Source: Pelobates cultripes (lineage: Eukaryota > Chordata > Amphibia > Anura > Pelobatidae). Taken from it: a stretch of DNA of 64,000 nt. The notes beneath the pieces are model-generated. The model was not told the DNA's origin, ran no database searches, and was given only the letters and a program-made list of their open reading frames with translations. The stretch covers positions 71,616,517 to 71,680,516 of the forward strand of contig OW240924.1 of assembly GCA_933207985.1 (NCBI GenBank), in the 5' to 3' direction. A program made the position numbers and the translations under genes. Below are positions 1 through 12,500 of the stretch, one piece after another. How positions within the stretch are numbered: position 1 is the stretch's first letter; each line of letters begins with the position of its first letter.

Positions 1-3000
1 AGAAATTAAAGTAGTCATTGTATTGCTAAGGCACTTCCATTTGACCTACGGTGGTAGAAAATAACACATTCTTAAGAAGACAGTGACGCATCTGCAGAGT
101 TAAGCTCCCTCTAACATAAACAGTTCATTTAATGTAAAACATACTAATTTACATTTAATAATTGTTTAAAGGGGCACATCAGGCACCATAACCACAATGT
201 TCATAGGAAATAAGCCCAGTGTTCTCAGCTTATCATTGGCATCCACATTGGCCAGCTCATATTTAACATCACATGTGCATTAGCTGATTTGCTGCAAAGA
301 AGTTGGTGCTGAAGGCACCAGGGGAGCCCATGTTTCTGTCACACCACTCAAGAATGGTTTGATACAAACTAGCTAGATTGTGCACATAGACTCTTTGCAC
401 CAAAAGCTACACATGGAGATTACAATTTGACCGAATATGGCCCAATCGGGGTGATCGTTTAATATGTAGCTGAATTACAACTTTTAGCACTCCAGATGAT
501 TTGGAATACATTTCCCATAATGGTATTGCAGCCACAATGCTGACAAAGCATCAGGGGAATTGTAGTCCTCAAAATCTGGAGTGCCGAAGGTTGACAACCC
601 CTGGTCAAGCTCTTTATTTGTATTCTGAATAACACCTGGGGGACCAAAAAGGAGATAATTAATGGGGAAAGAAAATGATTGAAAGCTAGGGGACAGTCAG
701 TAAATGTTGATTACTGTTTGTCACTTGATTTGTGAACCAAGTGGCGGTTCACTGATTTGGCCATTTTTACATAATATGTTTCATTGTTCTCCCTCATCTT
801 TCTTTGGCCTAGTCAACCACCATATGACCGCAATTTCACCATCCCAAACTTCTTTTTATTTTTCGGCAGAAGTGATTTAGCCGAAACACATTTTTTTATG
901 CTGTGTGCACGGCTACTCTAAACAATACAATGAGCTGTAATGTTATGGTGCTTAGATGTCTCTCTTTTTTAACACACTGAAGTGATGTAAGTTGAGGATT
1001 TTCTGATTCCTCAGATCTATAGAATCAGAATAAAATTAAAGGGACACCGGACTGGCCATCATGCAAACCGGGCAAATGCCTGGTGGGCCGTGATGGCCAT
1101 GGACCTAGGCCGGCAGGGGAGGTCACAGGAGCGCTGGCCCTGCTGTGTGCCTTCATGTGCCAGTGGTGAGATCAAATATCTCCCTCACCGGCTCACAGGC
1201 ACTGTACTGGGCAGTCGGGAGGGAGGAGAGAGAGGACCTATCTTGCAACTCCACCGGTCCTTCCTCTCGCGAGATCAGACCGCTGCTGCGGTTACCATGG
1301 CAACATTCGGGGTCTCGTAAGAGTAAGTTCAACATACAGGGCCTTTTTCTCATGCTAGAGCTCTTCAGCCCTGGAAGAGCATTGAACCAACATGCTCACT
1401 TTGAGATGGGACATGTTTATAATTGGTGATGACAAAACGCCCTCTTTCTGGGCTGCTGTTTTTTTCCCAGTCCAAGCTGGTCACCAGAACAACTACAGCT
1501 TAATGTAGTTGTCTTGGTGTCTATAGCCCATTGCTGCATGCTTTTTTAATGTAAAACACCACCTTTTTAGAGAAAAGGGAGTGTTTACATTACTGCCTAG
1601 GGACACCTCTAGTGGCAGTCACTCAGACGGCCCCTAGACTTCCTCCCTCGGTCATACAGCGTCTCTACGCTCTGCATGGAGATGCTTATCATTCCCAGTA
1701 GAGATACATTGATTTAATGCATCTCTATGAGGAAATGCTGATTGGCACAGCGTGGCGTTTTGATGAGATTGATGATCTCAGACAAGGGGACGGAGCATGG
1801 GCAGAGCCAGCTGCAACAGACCTGTGCGGCGCTGGAGTAAAAAGGAGGAAAATCACCTTTTTAATATGGGGTAATAAGTGCCAACACCTTAATGGCTACT
1901 TGAACCTCTAGTGTCAGGGATATATGTTTTGACACACTCATGTGCCTTTAAGTGTTAATGTGCTGGTAAATTTAGTTCAGTTTTAACACTATATATGTAT
2001 CTTTTAGTTCAACTGTGTTCTAGCTCTTTGAACATGCAGCAACCTGAAGAAAAACAAAACAAAAAATTATCTATCAATTTGAAGGTGCCTGTGATGGGTG
2101 TTCAGGCTCACAATGGCTGTCATAAGTGTATAACATATATGACCAGGTGGTGTTCCAAGCAGTTATTAAAGTGGATCTATCACCTTAGGGAGTCTTTGTA
2201 TATTTTGCAGCCCTGGTGTGTGTATGGTGGCTGCGGGGTGCAAGGTAAGGTGTTCCCCTTAAGAGTGGGCAGGCTGTAATGAAAGAAGGGAAGAGGAAGG
2301 GAGAAAAAAAAGCACAGATGGAGGTGCACCATCCCACCCCTCCCTCCTTGGCCTCCGAGAAGCCCAGCCCAAGGCATTCTACCTCCTTCCCACCAACCAG
2401 CCCAATGTCCCCTGATCTTGTATCTCCCTAGGTTCTCTCCAATGAATCCTAATGGTGTTAAGTGCGTCTCATGTAAGTCCTTCTACCTTTTTATGTACAT
2501 CATGCTATCCCCTTTCCTTCCCCTCCACCCTCTCTAATCTCTCTCCGATATGTGGGTCTGCTTCTACAAGCGTATCTCCGTGCCTTCTTCCCTGTTCCAG
2601 GGATCCAGAAGAAAGCCATTGGGTCCTGCTGCTGAAAGGATGGGTTTTCGATCACTCCTTTATTTATTTTTTTTGTAGAGCTTATGTGCACTTGCTTAGG
2701 AGCCTCATACTTTATATTGTATTTATATAAACGTATTTATTTATATCATGCCTAATGATTGTATTTACCTTTTTTTCCCTAAAGCAGATTTATGTATATC
2801 TGTCTTAATTTTCTAAAGTGGTGGTTCTGTACTTTTTTTGGAGCATTACAAGTAAGTAGGCAGTCAATACATTTTATCCACCAAAACCTAACCAGTCCAC
2901 ATTTATGACTACCAATATCCAGCAGCGTGCAGGATTTCTCTCACACCAGTTATTTGTGAAGGATATTGAAATAAAACTATACCTGATGATCTGCAATGGT

Positions 3001-3505
3001 GGTCAATTTATACAAATCTAAAGAAGGAAAGGGACAAGAAAAAAAAGAAATATATAGACCTCATTCGAGGTTGAAACGTTGCTTGGTTTCTCCAATAGAT
3101 CCAATTTATATACAACTTTTTGTGCCTGGACCATCTTGTTCTTTTTTATAACGTAGACATTTGCTGCATATCTTTGTAGCACAATTGATAGAGCATTGCA
3201 TAGATTCAATTTTCCTAAATACAAACATGTTTGGCACACCTTCTACAAGAACAGCCTGACTTCCTACGAAAGGAAGACAACTAAATGTGGCTCATCAGGT
3301 CTAATCTAGGATATTTTCAACATTTCAGACACTTCCAAAGTTAGTGTGATTCACAAAACAACATAAAACGTTCTCTGTTATTCTACAGTCTGTCCAAGAT
3401 TTAACTAGTATGGTTTTCACATCTAGTACTTGTTTATGTTTGTGGTTTGATCATGCCTGTCACTTTGAGTTTGTAGTAGAGCTCTTCTTGTTCTTTGTTT
3501 TTCAG
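1..3505. other. Intron or upstream sequence, no exon found
   Basis: I found no RyR exon here, so the exon before E1 lies further upstream. Two stretches (about 1040-1330 and 1430-1920) are more GC-rich than their surroundings and have the look of old DNA-transposon or SINE copies, but I could not set their ends. A block near 2160-2400 has similar character. The rest is AT-rich single-copy-looking sequence. Confidence 0.5.
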
Positions 3506-3584
3506 TCTCACATTGCCTGAAAAGCTTGAATATATTGTCAATAAAAATGCTGAACATTCCCACGATAAATGGGCTTGTGATAAG
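3506..3584 (+). CDS. RYR3: RYR3 exon E1 (start of RyR repeat 3/4 region)
   Basis: 79 nt, entering with one base that completes a codon and ending in phase 0. It encodes 26 residues, with LPEKLEYIV and [10 protein letters not shown], the conserved opening of the third RyR repeat (the LPEKL...HDKWA signature). The acceptor is TTTTTCAG|T and the donor AAG|GTAAGA. The preceding exon is not in the window. Confidence 0.92.
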
Positions 3585-6500
3585 GTAAGAAACGTGAAGT
3601 GGCTTGATGACTAACCTTTGGTAACGATGTTAGAAAGACCACACATCCTGTATAGCTACTCAACTTGCGGAACACACTATAATCCATTCATTACTGTTTC
3701 GCAAATCCCACCAAAGCATCCATTCTAAACATATTGATTGATAGACTTCTACAAAATGCACATACAGTGATGTCAAGCTCACTACTATATTGATTCTGTT
3801 GCACAAAACCTCTTTCTAACATTAAAAGGATACTATAGGCACCAAACAACTTTAGTGCATCTTAGTGATATATCCCATGTAGAATGCCATTTATAAACTA
3901 AAACCAAAAAAATTAGACCCAGAGAGATGTAAAAACAAAACTAACTATATCTGAATGTATCTGGTGGGAAAAAAATGAATTGTAGAAAATCTAATAAGTA
4001 TAAGTGAATAACATCGTATTAAATTCCCATCCATCATTTTATTTCCAAGTAACTCAGATTGTAGACGTATAATAATGTATCTGGTGGGAATGTATACAGA
4101 TTGTAGACAGTATCTATAATGTATCTGTAGGAATATATGCAGATTGTAGACATATGATAATGTATCTCTGGGATGTATGCAGATTGTGTACAGTATCAAT
4201 AATGTATCTGGTGGGAATGTATACAGATTGTAGACCGTAACTATAATGCATCTGGTGGGAATGTATGCAGATTGTAGACTGTATCTATAATGTATCTGGT
4301 GGGAATGTATACAGATTGTAGACAGTATCTATAATGTATCTTGTAGGAATATATGCAGATTGTAGACAGTATCTATAATGTATCTGGTGGGAATGTATGC
4401 AGATTGTAGACAGTATCAATAATGTATCTGGTGGGAATGTATACAGATTGTAGACCGTAACTATAATGCATCTGGTGGGAATGTATGCAGATTGTAGACT
4501 GTATCTATAATGTATCTGGTGGGAATGTATACAGATTGTAGACAGTATCTATAATGTATCTTGTAGGAATATATGCAGATTGTAGACAGTATCTATAATG
4601 TATCTGGTGGGAATGTATACAGATTGTAGACAGTATCTATAATGTATCTGGTGGGAATCTATACAGATTGTAGACCGTAACTATAATGTATCTGGTGGGA
4701 ATGTATACAGATTGTAGACCGTATCTATAATGTATCTGGTGGGAATGTATACAGATTGTAGACCGTAACTATAATGTATCTGGTGAGAATGTATGCAGAT
4801 TGTAGACTGTATCTATAATGTATCTGGTGGGAATGTATGCAGATTGTAGACAGTATCTATAATGTATCTGGTGGGAATGTATACAGATTGTAGACCGTAA
4901 CTATAATGTATCTGGTGAGAATGTATGCAGATTGTAGACAGTATCTATAATGTATCTGGTGGGAATGTATACAGATTGTAGACCGTAACTATAATGTATC
5001 TGGTGAGAATGTATGCAGATTGTAGACAGTATCTATAATGTATCTGGTGGGAATGTATACAGATTGTAGACTGTATCTATAATGTATCTGGTGGGAATGT
5101 ATACAGATTGTAGACAGTATCTATAATGTATCTGGTGGGAATGTATACAGATTGTAGACAGTATCTGTAATGTATCTGGTGGGAATGTATACAGATTGTA
5201 GACAGTATCTGTAATGTATCTGGTGGGAATGTATACAGATTGTAGACTGTAACTGTAATGTATCTGGTGAGAATGTATGCAGATTGTAGACAGTATCTAT
5301 AATGTATCTGGTGAGAATGTATACAGATTGTAGACTGTAACTATAATGTATCTGGTGGGAATGTATGCCGATTGTATAATGTATCTGGTGGGAATGTATA
5401 CAGATTGTAGACAGTATCTATAATGTATCTGGTGGGAATGTATACAGATTGTAGACAGTATCTATAATGTATCTGGTGGGAATGTATACAGATTGTAGAC
5501 TGTAACTATCATGTATCTGGGAGAATGTATGCCGATTGTAGATAGTGATCATGTATCTGGTGAGACATATATTAACTGTAAACATGTCTTTCATATTTTA
5601 AAAAAGCGCATATTCAATTATCCAGTAGTTTTTCTGGATTTCTTTATTTTATGCATTTTATGTTCACAACAACTGGTCCCTTCTTATCTGATGATGATAT
5701 AGTAATGTAGCACCATAATGGAACATTTCTTTTAAGACTGGTTTCCTAGATATATGGACTGTTATTCTGTACTGCTTATTTTTATTATTATGGAAACAAA
5801 TTGTCATTTGATGGCTATTCTTGCATTCTATCCCCAGGCAGTTGTATACACATTATGATCAATGCTTTTAAATGGTTTATAAAAAAATACCCCTGTCCAC
5901 CGTGTCTTTGCCAATGAAGCATTTTTTTCTTACAGCTACACAGTGGATGGAAATATGGATTATCTCTTGATGAAAATACTAAAACTCACCCACTTTTGCG
6001 ACCTTATAAGACACTGTCTGAAAAGGTTAGTGTGGTAGTCTTCGTTAAACAAACATTATTTGAATTGATTAATTCACTGGCAAAAAGTCATATGTAATAT
6101 TTTTTGTTCTCCAGTGGAACCCTGTAATTCCGTTACCAAATCTACATATACCAGCATCTGTAGGCTGCACTTTGCACTTTAGTTCTTTAGTGGTCATAGT
6201 ACCCACAAAATATGAATAAATTAAACCTCTATGTAAAATGTTCTGACGACTAGTAGTAGCAATTACGTATTTAACGTTTACACGTACCGTGCATACCACG
6301 TGAATGGATTTACAAGGAAAAGTTATTTGTTTTTTTAAGATCTTGTATATTACTGATCCCTTTTAACATCTGAAATCTAAAATGAATTTCAAAGCGATGC
6401 ATTACCCATGTTTAATGCTGTGGCACCTAAATATTTAGTCACTTGTATGAAGCAGCTGCAATTTATCATCATGTATGAGAGTCTTTTTTAAAAAAACTTT

Positions 6501-9500
6501 TCTTGGAAATTCTAGCATTGGGGCAATGTAGGCAGTATATTGATGGCTTGTGAAGTCTTTACAGAAGTATGTATAGGTCTGATAATAATGGAATGTGACA
6601 GGTCTTTATGTACAGAGATAGGTAGTTCATTCTTAGTCCAACTCAGCATGTTAACGAAAGCACTTCACTTGTATATCTTTCACATATAAAGTGTGCGGGT
6701 TTCCAGGAAAACCTTTCACCCTGGCCCATTCAGATCAATAACCCACGTTCTTGCTGTTGCTCTGTGAGATACTTTGAGTAACTTCCTATTATACCACATC
6801 TGAAAGAACTGAAAACCCCCTCTGTTTGCCATAAGAAATCTGATATCTGAGTTTATTTCTCTAGATTATTATTGCTTAGTGGCTTTTCAAATGCCTACCT
6901 CTGAAGTTGATGCAAAATTATGCATAATAGGGTAAAGCTAATTGGGTAATCTTGGGAGGAAAGTGATACAATGTAACAGTCCATTTAACCAGTTAGAATC
7001 TTGAAAGCTGGTATCTAAGAACAAGATTGACGTCTGTATTGTCTAAATTTATAATGATGCTAGGCATATTCAGACTTGCAAATGGAAGAGTCTTTCACAT
7101 CTGCGTTTGGAAACCCTCATGGGACATTTGTATAGCATCTATCCACCTCTACTTGGAGACTCCTGATATAAAATGAGATATATGATTTAATGTAGTCTGT
7201 GATGTACAGAAATCTACTAACGTACATTAAGTGATGGTAGAATTAAAGCAGTTCAATGAACAATCCTTCTTTGCGTGTGCAGTAGACGCGTGTCCACTAA
7301 TCAAGGGAATCTGTTGTGTAAAGCACAATATGAAGCGCTTTCTCGTCAGTTTTGTTATTTAGCAATATTCATGTACTTTCAATGCTGTCAAACTGTGAGA
7401 AATACTACCGATGGATAATGCGCTGGAATGTATTTTCTTGTCTAGTCATATACGCTTGTTAATTAATTTTTTTAATGTGGTGTTGGATGGTGGAGCCAGT
7501 GCAACAAAAAATAATACAGATAAGAAAGAACACTGACTGGAACCTGTGATCATAGAGCATGCTATGTTTAAGCAAATATGTCTTTCTAAAGGGGATCAAA
7601 CTATTTCTTGACAATGTATTATGCTTTTTGTGTGTTCATGGAGGATATGGCCATTGCAGAGGTTTTACTCTGCATTAGACGTATGTCAGCTATGTTATTT
7701 GGTGTCTAGTTTTCCCATATTTCGTTTTTCCAAAAGCGCTACCAGCAACTCCTGCCATTACTGTATCGGAATGTTAACGTTTATTGTGACTTCTTGATTA
7801 GTAATTTACTGCTGGATGTGGTCAATTACTCTTTGCTTCTTTGTTTGTTTAATTGCTGCTTGCCACAACACATCAGCAAAGGAAATGTCAAAATAAGTCA
7901 GATCAGTAATTAGATGAAAAAAAGAAAAAAGCATATTCTGTCCAAATAGACCTTCATTGCATCGGTCAAATAGTCACAAAAGAAGCACTTGTGTGGAGAT
8001 TGCGTTACATAATTATGCCGTACTCTTGATTCTGGACTTAATAAAAAATTATTAAAAAAGAAGCACTTTAATCAACAAGTGGAAGATGGAAAAGACAAGA
8101 TATTCAGATTTGAAGACATAGGTGGGAGCTCCCTATTCGTTAAGGATGTCGTTTGTTAAGAGGGAAAATTTATTAACCAAACATATACAGACCAAGAGAT
8201 TATCAATTATCTTAAAAATCCCTATAGCCCTCCTGCAAGAAAATAGAGAATTGTAGAATTCTCCAATTCAGTTAATTTTCCAGATGGATTATTCTTTCCT
8301 TATTTTGGCAGTTAATTTTCAGTTTGTCTCCATTCACTGCTGATGTTTATTTAACAGCAAATTTAGGTGAACATTTAAAAACGATTTGCCAAATTCAGGC
8401 TATAGTAACCAAACCAGGTAGTTACAGTGAAATACAAGATATTTTTGTGCAAATCTGTTTTCAGTTCAATACATTTCACTGTTTGTTAGACTTCTGCATT
8501 CTGTTTCAGACAAATGCACATTTGTCCAAATTTTGGGGCAATTCATACTCTCTTACTATTTGTGAATGGCCGAATTGTAATTCTAACAAAATAAATGAAG
8601 AGGGAATTACTTGTTAGATTAAATTTTGGCCATTGCATTAATTTATTTGGTTTGTTAAATTCCCCTCTCCCAATTAAATGGGAGATATATGGATTAATAA
8701 AGTATTTTTTGAACTAAGCGACAAAAAATTATGGGGTTCAATATGACCCTCATATAAGTGTAAGGAAGGTTTAAAACCTCCCTCATGCCCCCACCTGCCA
8801 TGTACAGATGAGGCATGTCCGCTGCCATAAAAGTTTAGTGACTGGGCAGCTATTGCTTCTCAGTTGTTAATACAATAAAAGGAAGACCTGGTACAGTTAC
8901 CCCATGTCCCCATGGAGGAAATTAATAGCCTAATAAAGCAGTGTGAAAATTGTGTCTTCTCCATGTTCCCACCCATGGCCAGCAGGTGGGTGCTATTAAA
9001 TAAAATGAACAGGGGAACCTATTGTGCTCCCAGACCATACCCATTGGTTAATATATAAGGAAGGTTGGACATACTATTGTCCACTCCCTAGGGGACCCTA
9101 AGCCCCTAGTCACCACCTGCAAATAAAAATACCCTTCCTATCCCACTCACACTAAAACTGGGGGGTGGTGGGGAATAAAATTGTTTCCTGTTAGAAGTAA
9201 AATAAAAGTATTCGGACCATCAAATGCCTTCTATCTTCTTAAAACTTATTTATCAGACCAAAAAAATAACAAAGAAAATCCAATTAAGTCCAGTCACAAT
9301 TGAAAAGTAAAAGAAAAACAAAACCCAGAAAAAAAGCTAGCCCACATAGGCCTCTGCGTAGATTTAATTTTGAGGATGGGAAAATGTCTTATAAGGGCTC
9401 TCCAACGCTATGCAATCCCAGTCAGAATATTCTGGTTGGTACATGTTCTAAATCATTTTAAATTTAAAAACTAACCGAATATTCCATCTGTTTGTGCACA

Positions 9501-12500
9501 AGTCTACTGTTTAGTTAACCAACTCTATGTGCACAAAGAGAGAAATCACTGACATTACATTAAACTGATTTTAGGAAATGTTAAACATACAATCAAGAGT
9601 CTATTACTTGTATTAAGCTAAAATTTCTATGGTTTGTCGGTATGACGTATCATTGGCTAGTCACCAGTTGAATGCACCTATGTTTGAATAACAGAAGGGA
9701 ATCATTAGCACTAAGTAGGTGGGGAGGGGGAAAGCTCAAGGTATTGTAATTTGTTCATGAAATTAAATGCCATCTCACATGGGTTAATCAAGTGCATGAG
9801 CTTTCAATAGACACTCTCCTCTTGCGAACACTCTTGAAAGCTCATCCACTATAATTGACATTAGCTAAGGGGAAAAAAGTGCAGTTAATTAGCACAATCC
9901 TCACATCTTAACTTTTTGTTCCATGAGAAGGAAACTGGAGAAATACTGTAGGTAATTCAGAGATTAATCGAGAGATGGCACAAGAAGATGCCAGCTGTCG
10001 AGAAGAGAAAATGAAGGAGTGCGTGAGTAATGGAGGCCATATAAACAGACAGTTTCAACAATTGGCGTGGGAGCAATTGAGTTAGGAATAATTCCATTAG
10101 CGAGATGCAAGCATGTACACAGCATGCCGACAAACACTTTTTATAAGGAGTCATGTTATAGCTCAATTCAATGGTATACATTTGATATTCATAACCTTCA
10201 AACTAGAACAAATTTTTGTAAGGTACAGTATGTTCTTACCAGACAGAAAATAGGGGTTTTATCGCAGTTGTTTCTAGTAGATTTCTTAATTGCAGTGTTA
10301 TTTTGTCCTCCCTGCCCTGTTATGTTGTTAGGTGGTTTGAGTCTTGATTTTTTTCCGATTCTTAACAGGACACTGTAGGCAGTGTAACAGTTTTAGCTCC
10401 TTAACCCCTTAAGGACACATGACATGTGTGACATGTCATGATTACCTTTTATTCCAGAAGTTTGGTCCTTAAGGGGTTAAAGTTGGCTACACTGTCTGGA
10501 GTCCACTTGTGTAATCTTTCCATTCAGTGTTAAACCATTTTTTATGTTTTAATACTATGCAAGAGTTCTCAGCAGTGTCAAGTGACTACTTTCAACCTAT
10601 GACAATTCCCATTCAGGAATGAATCAGTATGGCTAGAAGAAACTATGTAATCTCTGCCTCTAGTGGGGCTATGGGAAACAAGAGATCCTCATTCAGTTTT
10701 AAACTGCTCAAAAAATGGTTTAACACTGAATAGAGTGACAGTGCCAAGGGGCTCCATTCCATGAGATCAAATGATTATAGTGTCTACAGTGTCTTTATAA
10801 GACTTTGCTGCTCCCTAAAAACTACAAGTACTAAAAAAAATAAAAAATCTGTATTTCAAATTAAATATTATCCTGCAATATTAACGTTGATCTAATGCTC
10901 ACTCAAGCAATTAAGACAGATTCCCAATGAACTGTGACATTTCATAGCAGTGACCTTCTAAAAAACACACTTGTAGTTAGTGAATATTAGAAGAACAGTA
11001 CTGTGTACTGAACAGACGTGTCTGGCTGCTCTTAAGACCCATTGATAATTCATCTGTCATTCAATAGGAGAAAGAAATTTATCGCTGGCCTATCAGAGAG
11101 TCGGTCAAAACTATGTTGGTAATGGGCTGGAGCGTGGAACGGACCAAGGAAGGAGAAGCTTTGGCTCTGCACAGGGAGAATGAGAAGATGCGTAGTATAT
11201 CCCAAACAAGCCAGGTAAATATTCTTTTAAGTGTGTTATCCCTGAAACTTGCATCTCGTCTTTCCATACACGAGAGTGTTGCATCTTAATCGAGGTAACC
11301 AACAGATGGGTACAAAAAAAAATACCTCTGTATAGCCAGGTAGCGAACCAAGGATGTGTAGCTATACTGACCAAAAAAAAATTATATATATATAAAACAG
11401 CCACCCCCATCCTGAATTCATATGTAATTAATTGATTCATAACAACCATCGTAGTTGACTAAATGAATGCCGATCACTGTTTTTAAGGGTCAGGACGGAA
11501 TTTTTCCTTGTGAACCAAGATTTTTTGCCTTTTCTGGGTCATGCAAAAGAAAGTTAAACTAATATCCATGATTAGCCAAGTGTCCAATGATATGTAGCTG
11601 TAGTGAAAAATATCCCTGATTGGCCAGGATATTGATCATTTATGTGCATCAATACTTAACAATATCCTTGAATAGCCAAGTAATGGTGTGCACCAATAAA
11701 GAATAATATGCCTGATTAGTCAGGTTACTGATTAATCATGTGTACAGATAAATACCCCGATTTGCACACCTTTCTGGTCAGGTTAATTCACACGGAATGA
11801 GCAGTGTACTACTGACTAGCTTTGAAGCCAAGCAAAATAAATGACCTTAGAATAAGAATAGTTCAGATTTGCCTAGTAACGGCTTCATCACCAATTATGT
11901 CATGACCATCAGATTTTTTTTATTATTTTATTTTTGTGTGTGTGTTTTGGAAAATAATTGAAAAATATAGTTTTCATGTCCGTAGTATTAATAGCACACA
12001 ATTTATTGACATAGCTATCAGACATTTAAAAATAGTTTAAATAAGGTAGATATTAATAAAGTTAAAGACAACAATACAATATTTATTATTTTCTCATTAT
12101 CTTGCGTATTTGGTCATTACTTCTCCCCCTTTATATATTTTTTCAGGGAAATGGTTACAGCCCTACCCCAAGTGATTTGAGCAATGTTGTACTCTCCAGA
12201 GAGCTGCAGGTTTGTATTTCCCGACTAATTAAAAATATTCATATTGTATTCTCAGCACCATAGCTACTATAAACCAATGTGATGATAATAGTGCCTGTAG
12301 GCATCCAAACACAGATGAAATTGATATTGCTAATGTGAAAGTTAAACTACCAATGAGTTTTGGTCTCTACTGCATCCCTCAGAGATCCCCTGTTTTGTTG
12401 ATCCCACTCAAATGTTTTGACTAGGGGAAGCACTTATAGCTTCATTTAGGACATGTAATGGTTATGGTGCTAGACTGCCCCTTTAAATTTATTGCATATA

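Larger units (their letters stand above)
6026..11067. other. Large intron E2-E3
   Basis: A 5-kb intron. About 8700-9330 looks like an old interspersed repeat: it is GC-richer and has several short direct motifs. A pair of nested MITEs occupies 10368-10794 (separate entries). A short inverted motif, GAGCTTTCAAT and its complement CTTGAAAGCTC, lies at 9799-9845. I see nothing that can be named elsewhere. Confidence 0.45.

Noticed and set aside
11111..11449. Minus-strand 112-codon frame
   Set aside because: Antisense shadow of E3 and of the following degenerate minisatellite.
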